Below are positions 1-7,048 of a stretch of DNA of 10,325 nt, in pieces. The position numbers were made by a program, and so were the translations under genes. Under the pieces are notes generated by a model, which was not told where the DNA came from, ran no database searches, and saw nothing but the letters and a program-made list of their open reading frames with translations. Each line of letters opens with the position of its first letter. Position 1 is the first letter of the stretch. Source of the DNA: Rhodospirillaceae bacterium (GTDB taxonomy: Bacteria > Pseudomonadota > Alphaproteobacteria > SP197); the NCBI GenBank assembly GCA_018700655.1, contig JABIUG010000482.1:1-10325 (forward strand), given 5' to 3'.

Positions 1-2
1 AA

Positions 3-1481
3 AAGCGCGCTGCTGCCTCGACCAGCGTTGAGGGCGGCAAGCTCGCGCCCATGAGCGCAGACGATCAGGCCTTCATCCATGATGCCGTGATCGAGATTCT
101 GGAAACCGTCGGCATGTCGGAAGCTCCGGCCGTCGTCGTGACGCGGGTTACCAAAGCGGGTGGTGTACTCGATGACGGCGAGCGGCTGCTGTTCCCGCGT
201 GCACTCGTCGAGCAGGTGCTTGATGGCCTGCCACGCAGCCTGACCCTGTGCGGACAGACACCCGACCATGATCTCGACCTCTCAGGGGCGAACGTGCATG
301 TCGGGACCGGCGGAGCGGCGCCGTTCATCATTGATCTGGAAACCAGCGCCTATCGTCCGTCCAACCTGCGCGATCTCTACGACGCGGCACGGCTGACCGA
401 CACGCTGGACCACGTCCAGTTTTTCAGCAGGCCCCTGGTCGCGCGCGATATCGCGGAGGTCGCGGCGATGGACGTCAACACGGCCTATGCCTGTCTTGCC
501 GGTACGACCAAACATGTTCTGACCAGCGTGACCGAGGCGGCGACGGTCGCGAAGGTGGCTGATATGGGCGCTGTCATTGCGGGCTCGGCCGAGGCCTTTC
601 GGGAGCGGCCGTTCCTGTCGCTCAATTCCAACCATGTCGTGCCGCCACTGCGCTTTGATGCAGAGACCTGCGCGGTCCAGGCCGCAGCCGTGCGTGCGGG
701 TATCCCGGTCCACGTCAACACCTTCAGCCAGTTGGGCGCATCGAGCCCGGTCACAATCGCAGGCTGCCTGGCCCAGACCATGGCCGAGACCCTGGCAGGC
801 ATGATCAATCTCTGGCTGGTCGACCCCGGCGCCAAGCTGATCTTCGGGCCGCGCCCGATGGTGACGGATCTGCGGACCGGTGCAATGGCCGGAGGCAGTG
901 GTGAACAGGCGCTGCTCTCTGCCGCCGCGACCCAGATGGCGCGGTTCTATGGCCTGCCTAATTCGATCATCGCCGGGGCTGCCGATAGCAAAATCCCCGA
1001 TGCCCAGGCGGGCTATGAACGCTGCCTTGCAGTGACCCTTGCCGCCCAGGCGGGATGTAACCTGGTGACCCAGGCCTGCGGCATGCATGCCGGGCTGATG
1101 GCGGTGTCGTTTGAAAGTTATGTCATCGACAACGACATGCTGGGATCGATCCTGCGCTCGCTCAGTGCGATCGAGGTCAGCGCCGAGACGATCTCGCCGG
1201 CGCGGATCGGCCAGGCCGTGCGCGGTGAAGGCCACTTCCTGGGCGAGGCTGACACCTATGCCCGCATGGAAACAGATTTCCTGTATCCCACAATCGCCGA
1301 CCGGCGCACGCCCGATGAGTGGCAGGCCGATGGCGCACGCGATATTCGATCCGTTGCCCATGACCGTGTGTGTGACATTCTCGCCAACCACTATCCCAGC
1401 CATCTGGCCGGCGCAGTCGACGAAAGCCTTCGGGCAAGGTTCGACATACGCCTGCCACCAACACAGATGCGGCCATTATGA
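3..1481 (+). CDS. MttB-family (trimethylamine methyltransferase-like) protein, 5' end outside window
   Basis: This is the C-terminal 492 residues of an MttB/COG5598-family TIM-barrel methyltransferase. Family members move a methyl group from a methylated amine (trimethylamine in the pyrrolysine enzymes, glycine betaine in the non-pyrrolysine MtgB) to a corrinoid protein. An in-frame ATG lies at 51, but the frame is open to the left edge and the residues before it (GGKLAP, then MSADD) match the GG-x-Y-x-P-L-S motif that normally lies inside these proteins, so the true start is upstream. Counting from the ATG at 51, typical family stretches are GTGGAAPF (85-92), DSKIPDAQAGYE (312-323), VIDNDMLG (358-365) and GHFLGEADTYARMETDF (394-410). 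There is no in-frame TAG, so it belongs to the non-pyrrolysine branch. Its TGA overlaps the FAH gene start (ATGA, 1478-1481), so the two are probably cotranscribed. No corrinoid-protein gene is visible, and the substrate is unknown. Confidence 0.88.
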   Translation, partial: KRAAASTSVEGGKLAPMSADDQAFIHDAVIEILETVGMSEAPAVVVTRVTKAGGVLDDGERLLFPRALVEQVLDGLPRSLTLCGQTPDHDLDLSGANVHVGTGGAAPFIIDLETSAYRPSNLRDLYDAARLTDTLDHVQFFSRPLVARDIAEVAAMDVNTAYACLAGTTKHVLTSVTEAATVAKVADMGAVIAGSAEAFRERPFLSLNSNHVVPPLRFDAETCAVQAAAVRAGIPVHVNTFSQLGASSPVTIAGCLAQTMAETLAGMINLWLVDPGAKLIFGPRPMVTDLRTGAMAGGSGEQALLSAAATQMARFYGLPNSIIAGAADSKIPDAQAGYERCLAVTLAAQAGCNLVTQACGMHAGLMAVSFESYVIDNDMLGSILRSLSAIEVSAETISPARIGQAVRGEGHFLGEADTYARMETDFLYPTIADRRTPDEWQADGARDIRSVAHDRVCDILANHYPSHLAGAVDESLRARFDIRLPPTQMRPL

Positions 1482-2326
1482 AACTGGCCAGTTTCAACGA
1501 TGAAGACGGAATCGGCTTTGGTGTTGTCGAAGGCGATGGGCTGTTTGTCGTCAGCAAGGGTTTCCGCGCGCGCCATGGTTCGATCCGCGCCGCCATCGCC
1601 GCGGAGGCGCTGGACCAACTGGCCGCAGATGCCTTGGGTTCAGGGAGTCGTCTCGCGCTCGCCGACGTGGTGTTGCTGCCGCCGATCCACGATGCCACGC
1701 GCATCATCTGCATCGGCATGAATTACCCCAAGAAGTATCCGCTCGATGCCGAGGCGCCGGCGCGCCCGGACCGGATGAACATGTTTGCCAAGGTTCCAGG
1801 CACGCTGGTCGGTCATGGTCAGGCCCTGGAAGTTCCGCTGGGCGAGGCTGCCGAAACCTTTGACTATGAAGGCGAGATCGCCGTGGTGATCGGCAAACCT
1901 GCCCGTCACATCACGCAGGCCGAGGCCTGGGATCACGTCGCGGGCTACACCATCGTCAACGATGGTTCGGTCCGTGCATGGCAGCAGCACAGCGTGCATG
2001 CCGGCAAGAACTTCGCCAATTCGGGCGCTTGCGGACCATGGATGGTGACGGCGGACGCGATCGCGGATCCCGATGCGCTGGAACTCACCGCCCGGCTCAA
2101 CGGCAGTGTTGTGCAGAACACCACAGCGGACCGGATGTTTTTCGCGATCCCTGAGGTCATCGCCTACCTCTCCCACACCCTGACGCTGCTGCCCGGCGAC
2201 ATCATCTCGACCGGCTCGCCCGAGGGTGCGGGCATGAGCCAGGACCCACCGCGTTACCTGCGCGCCGGTGATCGGCTGGAGATTGAGGTGTCGGGCATCG
2301 GCTGCCTCGCCAACCGGGTCGGCTAG
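1478..2326 (+). CDS. Fumarylacetoacetate hydrolase-fold (FAH) family protein
   Basis: A 282-residue FAH-superfamily enzyme (COG0179 type), a cytosolic metal-dependent family that hydrolyses, decarboxylates or hydrates 2-keto/acylpyruvate-like compounds. The N-terminal part (1-70) is variable; the catalytic fold starts at IICIGMNY (76-83). Metal ligands are visible as E131 and E133 in DYEGE and D162 in VNDGS; the lysine of GKNF (K177) and the TGSPEGAG loop (245-252) are also present. The His of the usual N-Y-x-x-H motif, part of the catalytic dyad in FAHD1-like members, is replaced by Lys (NYPKK, K86), so the reaction may differ from classical acylpyruvate hydrolysis. The ATG at 1478 overlaps the preceding TGA, and no clear Shine-Dalgarno is seen before it, which suggests translational coupling to the methyltransferase. 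It ends with TAG. The family is certain; the substrate is not. Confidence 0.9.
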   Translation: MKLASFNDEDGIGFGVVEGDGLFVVSKGFRARHGSIRAAIAAEALDQLAADALGSGSRLALADVVLLPPIHDATRIICIGMNYPKKYPLDAEAPARPDRMNMFAKVPGTLVGHGQALEVPLGEAAETFDYEGEIAVVIGKPARHITQAEAWDHVAGYTIVNDGSVRAWQQHSVHAGKNFANSGACGPWMVTADAIADPDALELTARLNGSVVQNTTADRMFFAIPEVIAYLSHTLTLLPGDIISTGSPEGAGMSQDPPRYLRAGDRLEIEVSGIGCLANRVG

Positions 2327-2345
2327 TACGGATTTGCACGAGCCT

Positions 2346-2444
2346 GATCCCCAGCGAAGGCTGGGGCCCATACGCACCAGGGGCGATGGGTCGGCGCGCC
2401 CACACTACATCTGAGTCTATGGACCCCAGCCTTCGCTGGGGATC
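2346..2444. repeat. REP-like inverted repeat pair (REPIN-type) between convergent genes
   Basis: Two 27-bp arms, 2346-2372 and 2418-2444, are reverse complements of each other with one mismatch (26 of 27). Each arm is itself a hairpin: a 7-bp stem CCCCAGC/GCTGGGG closes on GAAG in the left arm (2349-2366) and on CTTC in the right arm. The spacer is 45 bp. Two inverted REP units around a short spacer is the REPIN layout, and hairpins of the CCCCAGCCTTCGCTGGGG type are common dispersed elements in alphaproteobacteria (from general knowledge, not searched). It fills the 150-bp gap between the ends of the FAH and GST genes, where it could act as a two-way transcript terminator or 3'-end stabiliser. 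No T-run follows either stem, so it is not a canonical intrinsic terminator. Confidence 0.8.
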
Positions 2445-2476
2445 CCAAAATAGAGGGCCTGAACCTACGACCGGCG

Positions 2477-3181
2477 TTAGCCTGTCTGTTCCGTCGCTGT
2501 GCTGGCGGTCTGCTGGAAGAGCATCTTGCGTTCTTCTTCGGTGGGTTCTTCGGAACGGCGGTGTTCCTTGCCCAGGTCGACGCCGCGCTGCACGGCCGGG
2601 CGTTCCTTTACGGCCTTTCGCCAGCGGCTGACATTGGGGAACGCATCCAGGCTGGAGCTCAACGGTTTGGCGATCAGGACCCAGGGCCAGCAGATCATGT
2701 CGGCGATCGAATAATCCTCGCCCACAATCCAGTCGCGTCCTTCAAGGCGGCGCTCCAGGACACCCAGGCAACGGTCATATTCGTTACGGTAACGCTCCAG
2801 CGCGTAGGGGTTCTGGTCGGGCGCATAGTTCACGAAATGGGAAAGCTGACCGGCCATCGGCCCCTGGTTTCCGGTCTGCCAGAAAAGCCATTCCAGGGTC
2901 TCTTTCTCCAGCAGCGGATCGGATGCCATGAAACGCCCGGTCTTGCGCGCGAGGTAAAACATGATCGCGCCGGATTCGAAAACCGTGACAGGCTTGCCCG
3001 GGACATCATGGTCGACAATCGCGGGCATCCGGTGGTTCGGGCTGATCGCCAGAAACTCCGGCTTGAACTGATCACCCTTGCTGATGTTGACCGGGATCAT
3101 GGTGTAGGGGTCGCCCAACTCCTCGAGCAGGATCGCGACTTTCCAGCCGTTGGGTGTCGGCCAGTAGTAGAAATCGATCAT
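2477..3181 (-). CDS. Glutathione S-transferase, YfcG/YghU-like (Nu class)
   Basis: A 234-residue cytosolic glutathione transferase. The N-terminal thioredoxin-like domain (about 1-82) begins MIDFYYWPTPNG, where T9 and N11 match the glutathione-contacting Thr/Asn of E. coli YfcG; cis-Pro is in RMPAIVD (51-57, P53) and the gamma-Glu contact is ES (69-70). The helical C-terminal domain (about 88-205) holds the YfcG-like GPMAGQLSHF (107-116) and the N-capping region YSIADMICWPW (157-167). Nu-class enzymes act mainly as glutathione-dependent disulfide reductases, with weak transferase and peroxidase activity. The C-terminal tail after about 205 is charged and probably flexible. The start codon overlaps the stop of the CoA-transferase gene (ATGA, 3178-3181), so both are read from one mRNA; no strong Shine-Dalgarno precedes it. 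It stops with TAA. It is not zeta-class, so it should not be read as maleylacetoacetate isomerase despite the FAH gene nearby. Confidence 0.9.
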   Translation of the reverse strand: MIDFYYWPTPNGWKVAILLEELGDPYTMIPVNISKGDQFKPEFLAISPNHRMPAIVDHDVPGKPVTVFESGAIMFYLARKTGRFMASDPLLEKETLEWLFWQTGNQGPMAGQLSHFVNYAPDQNPYALERYRNEYDRCLGVLERRLEGRDWIVGEDYSIADMICWPWVLIAKPLSSSLDAFPNVSRWRKAVKERPAVQRGVDLGKEHRRSEEPTEEERKMLFQQTASTATEQTG

Positions 3182-4389
3182 TCTGCAGCCTGCCTGGTTT
3201 CGGTTCCGAACACACCGGCAGCGCGCAGCGCGGTGATTTCCTCGCCGCTGAATCCGGCTTCGGTCAGCACCTCGCCGGTGTGCTGGCCCAGCGTGGCGCC
3301 CTGCTGGCGCAGCTCGAAATCGGTCTTGGAGAAGCGAGCTGCCGGGCGCGCCTGGCGCAGCTTGCCGACCACGGGATGGTCATGCTCGATGACGATGCCG
3401 TTGGCCTCGATCTGGGGATGTTCGATCATGCCGAAACGGTTCAGCACCGGCGCGCTGGGCACCCCTTCGGCCTCCAGGCGTTCGAGCCATTCGGCACTGG
3501 TGCGTGTGCGCAGGACTTCCTGGGTCAGGTCGAGCCGGTCGTTGATGTTGCGATGGCGTCCGGCAACCGTCTTGAAGCGTTCGTCCTCGAGCCATTCGGG
3601 CGTTTCGAGCGCCCTGGTCAGAGCGAGCCATTCCTTGTCCTGCTGCACGGCAACGGAAATATAGCCGTCGCTGGTTTCATAGATCAGGTCGCGAAAACTC
3701 TGGGCGTTCTGTTGTTCGATGCCGTGGTCGACCATGGTCTGGCTTTCCATGTCCGAACCCCAGAGGAAGGCGATAATGCTGTCGAGCATGGAGAGCTGGA
3801 TCGCCTGGCCTTCGCCGGTTTTCTCGCGGGCATAAAGTGCCGCAGTGATCGCCTGGGCCGCCACGATGCCGGTCAGTTTGTCGGGCAGAATGGTGCGTAC
3901 CAGGCGCGGGCGCTCCTCGTCAGACCCGGCCTGTACGGTCGCCAGGCCCGATAGCGCCTGGATCAGCGGGTCATAGACCGGCTTGGCGACATAGGGGCCG
4001 GTGAAACCGAAACCGGCGATCGAGACATGGATGATGTCGGGCGCGTGCTCGCGCACCGCTGCCTCACCGACACCGATGCGTTCGGCCACACCAGGCCGGA
4101 AGTTCTGCACCAGAACGTCGGCATTCCTGATCAGACGCAAAAGGGCGGGCAGGCCTTCCGGGTTCTTCAGATCGATCGTGATCGAACGTTTGTTGCGGTT
4201 GTTGTTGAGAAACGATGCCGCCAGCCCGGTGCCGTGACGCGAGACCGAACGGGTGTGATCGCCCCCGCCGACCGGGTTCTCGACCTTGATCACATCGGCG
4301 CCCTGATCGGCCAGCATCAGCGTCGTCGACGGGCCCGATATCATGCTGGTGAGATCAATGATGCGAACACCGTGAAGGGGACCTGGCAT
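3178..4389 (-). CDS. CaiB/BaiF family (family III) CoA-transferase
   Basis: A 403-residue family III CoA-transferase, an interlocked-dimer enzyme that moves CoA between carboxylic acids through an aspartyl thioester. Family signatures run in order: PLHGVRIIDLT at the N-terminus (4-14), GADVIKVENP (30-39), NKRSITIDLKNPEG (66-79), DVLVQNFRPG (91-100), and the large/small-domain exchange region with YDPLIQA (139-145). The likely catalytic Asp is D170 in ILPDKLTG, aligning with Asp169 of formyl-CoA transferase. The C-terminal domain includes the typical GVPSAPVLN (314-322). The length is normal. The ATG at 4389 has a good Shine-Dalgarno, AGGAG (4399-4395) 5 bases upstream. A GST gene overlaps its end, a pair that suggests a shared job on a CoA-linked or oxidised substrate. 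The donor and acceptor acids cannot be told from the sequence. Confidence 0.93.
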   Translation of the reverse strand: MPGPLHGVRIIDLTSMISGPSTTLMLADQGADVIKVENPVGGGDHTRSVSRHGTGLAASFLNNNRNKRSITIDLKNPEGLPALLRLIRNADVLVQNFRPGVAERIGVGEAAVREHAPDIIHVSIAGFGFTGPYVAKPVYDPLIQALSGLATVQAGSDEERPRLVRTILPDKLTGIVAAQAITAALYAREKTGEGQAIQLSMLDSIIAFLWGSDMESQTMVDHGIEQQNAQSFRDLIYETSDGYISVAVQQDKEWLALTRALETPEWLEDERFKTVAGRHRNINDRLDLTQEVLRTRTSAEWLERLEAEGVPSAPVLNRFGMIEHPQIEANGIVIEHDHPVVGKLRQARPAARFSKTDFELRQQGATLGQHTGEVLTEAGFSGEEITALRAAGVFGTETRQAAE

Positions 4390-4424
4390 GGAAACTCCTG
4401 AAGCGATGGCTGTGGCCGCCTTTC

Positions 4425-4453
4425 TGATTAGGGGCCGCGCCGCTGCAGTTCAA
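4425..4453 (-). promoter_or_regulatory. Weak candidate promoter for the CoA-transferase/GST pair
   Basis: On the minus strand TTGAAC (4453-4448, 4 of 6 to the -35 consensus) is followed after 17 bases by TAATCA (4430-4425), a poor -10 match. It lies in the 83-bp gap between the outer-membrane protein stop and the CoA-transferase start, so placement and spacing are right but the -10 is weak. The pair could equally be read through from the upstream efflux genes. Confidence 0.2.
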
Positions 4454-4472
4454 GGCTCCCGCGCCCTGATGA

Positions 4473-5384
4473 CTACCAGTTGTAGCGCAGGCCGGCGCCG
4501 ACAAACGGTGCCTCGTCATAATCCGAGGCGTAGACCGTGGTGCCGCTGGCGTTTTCCAGCGTGAGTTCGCCGCCCAACTTGTAACCGCCGAAAGCAAAGA
4601 CCTCGAAGGCGCGCGGATTGCCGTAGGTGACTGAAGCAAAGACCGGAAAGGCCTCCTCCTGGCCGACTCCGCCCGGCGCCGCACCGCTGTCATCGAGACG
4701 GAAGCGGAAACTTTCGTAACCGGCGCCCAGAGCCAGGGCCCAGGCATCGTCGGCCTGCCAGCGAAGCGTCGCCTGGGGCCCATCGACGACGCGGCTGGCG
4801 CCACGGGTCGAAAGGGTCAGGCTCTGCGTCATCTGCCAGTCGATCATCAGTAACGGGAAGAAACTGACGTCGTCCTCGATTTCGCTCGATACCCCAAGAC
4901 CGGCACCCAGCTTGAGGTCCCCGGACACCTTGTAACTCGCCCCGGCAATCAACGTGCCTGTCACGCCATCATCGAAATCAGCGCCTTCCTCGACGTTGCT
5001 GGCGACGCTGGCGACCACCAGAACATCCCAGTTTTCAGTCGGGCCCCAGCGATAGGGAACGGCAAAGGCGAACTCTTCAACATCGTCCCAGGGGTGCAAG
5101 GCCCCGATCGCGGGGACATTGTCGAAGCCATAGCTGTTGTAGTCATAACGCAATCCAAAACCGATGCTGTCGCGACGGCTGGAAGCATAGTTCAACCCAC
5201 CCTGGACCTGGGCGCGGGTGACGTCGAACGCGCCGCCCGAATCGATATCTGCCTCGAACTCGTGATTGATTCGGGCCTCGGCGAACGGCACCCATTGCGA
5301 AGGCATCGCTTCCTGTGCGTTGGCGCCAAGCGACAAACAGGGCATCGCCAGGCCAGCGGCCAGGACGGGGAGTGACATTTTCAA
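4473..5384 (-). CDS. Predicted outer-membrane beta-barrel protein with signal peptide
   Basis: A 303-residue exported protein. I place the start at TTG 5384 because AAGGAA (5397-5392) sits 7 bases upstream and this start adds a Lys before the hydrophobic stretch; ATG 5378 is the alternative but lies 13 bases from that site, and a GTG further up at 5414 has no ribosome site. The signal peptide is LPVLAAGLAMPCLSLGANA with predicted cleavage ANA|QEA after residue 23. The mature part alternates short strands rich in aromatic and glycine residues (for example FGLRYDYNSYGF, LALGAGYESFRF, FEVFAFGGYKLGG) and ends GAGLRYNW; a C-terminal aromatic is the usual outer-membrane barrel sorting signal. I do not recognise the family firmly; it recalls DUF6268-type barrels. 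It has none of the coiled-coil pattern of TolC. It lies 89 bp after emrB on the same strand, and ends with TAG. Confidence 0.75.
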   Translation of the reverse strand: MKMSLPVLAAGLAMPCLSLGANAQEAMPSQWVPFAEARINHEFEADIDSGGAFDVTRAQVQGGLNYASSRRDSIGFGLRYDYNSYGFDNVPAIGALHPWDDVEEFAFAVPYRWGPTENWDVLVVASVASNVEEGADFDDGVTGTLIAGASYKVSGDLKLGAGLGVSSEIEDDVSFFPLLMIDWQMTQSLTLSTRGASRVVDGPQATLRWQADDAWALALGAGYESFRFRLDDSGAAPGGVGQEEAFPVFASVTYGNPRAFEVFAFGGYKLGGELTLENASGTTVYASDYDEAPFVGAGLRYNW

Positions 5385-5391
5385 GGCAAGG

Positions 5392-5397
5392 TTCCTT
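5392..5397 (-). promoter_or_regulatory. Ribosome binding site that decides a TTG start
   Basis: AAGGAA on the minus strand lies 7 bases before TTG 5384 and 13 before ATG 5378. The spacing favours TTG as the initiation codon of the outer-membrane protein gene. Confidence 0.5.
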
Positions 5398-5440
5398 TCC
5401 TTGCGGCCTTGCACGGCCGGTCGGGCTTCATTCGGTCACA

Positions 5441-5454
5441 ATCGGGAAACCGAT
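5441..5454. repeat. Small hairpin ATCGG-GAAA-CCGAT in the emrB/OMP gap
   Basis: A perfect 5-bp stem closes a 4-base loop (GAAA on the plus strand, TTTC in the minus-strand transcript) 20 bp past the emrB stop. No T-run follows, so terminator function is doubtful; it might mark an mRNA processing or attenuation point between the efflux and barrel genes. Short stems like this arise easily by chance. Confidence 0.25.
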
Positions 5455-5473
5455 GACTGTGGGGCGCAGAGTT

Positions 5474-7048
5474 CTACTCGGCTGCGCTGGGTTGCGCCAG
5501 CGCGTCGGGGTCTTTGTCCGGTTTCTTCTTGCCGGTCTTGAACACGTAGAGCACGGGAATCAGGGTGAGCATCAGGATGAGTGTCGTCAGGAAGGCGTTG
5601 TTGTAGGCGATCATGGTTGCCTGGACGCCTATTTCGGCTTCGATCGCGGCCAAACTGGCGGGATCGCGTGCCGAGAAGACGCGTTCCATCGCGTCGTAGC
5701 GGAAGAGTTCGTTGAAGGGGTGAATGTTTTCGGTCAGCGCGGCGTGGTTGATCTGCGTGTCGCGCAGATGCCGGCCGACAATCGCGGCGACACCTAACGA
5801 ACTGCCGAGTTCAAAGAACAGATAGAACAGCGAATAGCCCTGATCCTGGGTCTTGCCGCTGAGATGGCTGAGGGCCAGCGTGCTGATCGGAACCCAGATG
5901 AAGGCGCCGCCGAAACCCTGGACGAAGCCGGTCCAGGCGACATCGTTGAAGCGAACCTCCACCGTCCATTGCGCCATGAACCAGGCCGGTACCGCCATGA
6001 ACGCAACGCCTACGACGATCAGGGTCTTGGGTGTGAAACGTTCGGCGATCTGGCCAACGAAGATCAGCCCGAGCAAAACGCCGGCGCCGCGAAACATCAT
6101 CATGCGCCCGGTCTCGTCCGGCGGGTAACCGGCGATCTGCTGAAGCATCAGGGGCAGCAGGAAGTTGGGCAGCACGATGATCGAGCCAATGATGCCGACA
6201 AACAGCATGCCCATCACGAAGTTGCGGTCGATGAAGAGGGAGCGGGCAACAAACGGGTTCTTGGCAAAGATCGTGTGCACGAGGAAGAGATAAATGAAAA
6301 GGATCGCGGCAGAGAGTTCCAGGATGACTTCGATGGAGTCGAACCAGTCCTCGCGTTCGCCCCGGGCCAGGGCGAGCTGCAGCAGCCCGGCACCCAGAAC
6401 CAGAGTGGTGAAACCGAACAAGTCGAACTTCGCCGATTTGTCGGATGGAGTATTGGGTACAAAGAACCAGGTGCCGATGAAGGCGATGATGCCGATGGGA
6501 ATCGTGACGTAGAACACCCAGGGCCAGCTGTAGTCCTGGAGCAGGAAACCGCCGCCGACCGGCCCTGCCACCGAACCCAGCATGACGCCGATGCCCCAGA
6601 TCGAGGTTGCCTTGCCGTGAAGGTGTCTGGGGAAGGCATCGACCACGATGGTCTGGCCAAGTGGGATCAGTGGCGCGCCGACCAGCCCCTGTGTGAAGCG
6701 CCAGAACGTGATTTCGATCAAGCTGTCGGACATGCCGCAGCCGACCAGCGTGATGGTGTAACCCGCCGTTGCGAAGAGGAAGAGGTTCTTGCGCCCGAAG
6801 CGGTTCGAAAACCAGCCGGCGCTGGCCGTCGCCGTCGCGCTGCCCAGCATGAAGGCGATCAGCACCCAGGCGATCTGGTCGGATGTTGTCGAGAACGTTC
6901 CCTGCATGTGGGGCAGGGCGATCGAGACGATCGTCCAGGTGAAGTCGTAGGCCATCGTCGCCAGGGTGGCGAACCCGACAAGCAGGACAAAGCGAAGGCC
7001 TCGTGGCCTTGAGGCGTCAGACACGGCCACTTCGGGCCCGCCGCTCAT
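5474..7048 (-). CDS. emrB: MFS multidrug efflux transporter, DHA2 family (EmrB-like)
   Basis: A 524-residue inner-membrane protein of the 14-helix DHA2 (EmrB/QacA) drug:H+ antiporter family. The first helix carries the D1-type motif (DFTWTIVSIALPHMQG, 35-50, with D35 in the membrane). Motif A is in the loop after helix 2 (GWFSNRFGRKN, 78-88) and motif C in helix 5 (GVMLGSVAGPVGGG, 154-167), the latter typical of antiporters. The central pair of extra helices (about 205-260) is interrupted by a charged stretch (RGEREDWFDS), and a long periplasmic loop with NHAALTENIHPFNELFRYD precedes the last helix, as in other members. The ATG at 7048 overlaps the emrA stop (ATGA, 7045-7048) with no visible Shine-Dalgarno, so translation is probably coupled. 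It works with the adaptor encoded upstream, and an outer-membrane channel of TolC type from elsewhere. It ends with TAG. Substrates are unknown. Confidence 0.93.
   Translation of the reverse strand: MSGGPEVAVSDASRPRGLRFVLLVGFATLATMAYDFTWTIVSIALPHMQGTFSTTSDQIAWVLIAFMLGSATATASAGWFSNRFGRKNLFLFATAGYTITLVGCGMSDSLIEITFWRFTQGLVGAPLIPLGQTIVVDAFPRHLHGKATSIWGIGVMLGSVAGPVGGGFLLQDYSWPWVFYVTIPIGIIAFIGTWFFVPNTPSDKSAKFDLFGFTTLVLGAGLLQLALARGEREDWFDSIEVILELSAAILFIYLFLVHTIFAKNPFVARSLFIDRNFVMGMLFVGIIGSIIVLPNFLLPLMLQQIAGYPPDETGRMMMFRGAGVLLGLIFVGQIAERFTPKTLIVVGVAFMAVPAWFMAQWTVEVRFNDVAWTGFVQGFGGAFIWVPISTLALSHLSGKTQDQGYSLFYLFFELGSSLGVAAIVGRHLRDTQINHAALTENIHPFNELFRYDAMERVFSARDPASLAAIEAEIGVQATMIAYNNAFLTTLILMLTLIPVLYVFKTGKKKPDKDPDALAQPSAAE

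Noticed and set aside
282..1403. 373-codon minus-strand frame opposite the methyltransferase
   Set aside because: It matches no family I know and lies wholly opposite conserved MttB-family motifs.
1478..3181. FAH plus GST read as a tyrosine/homogentisate degradation pair (fumarylacetoacetase and maleylacetoacetate isomerase)
   Set aside because: The GST is YfcG-like, not zeta class, the genes are convergent on opposite strands, and the FAH protein is a short COG0179-type member without the fumarylacetoacetase N-terminal domain.
2561..3954. Long plus-strand frames opposite the GST and CoA-transferase
   Set aside because: Both minus-strand genes carry full conserved motifs; the antisense products are compositionally odd and lack recognisable domains.
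5864..7012. Long open frame of 382 codons on the plus strand opposite emrB
   Set aside because: The opposite strand encodes a clear 14-helix DHA2 transporter; the plus-strand product is low-complexity, rich in charged residues, His, Gly and Gln, and matches no family. It is a GC-rich antisense shadow.
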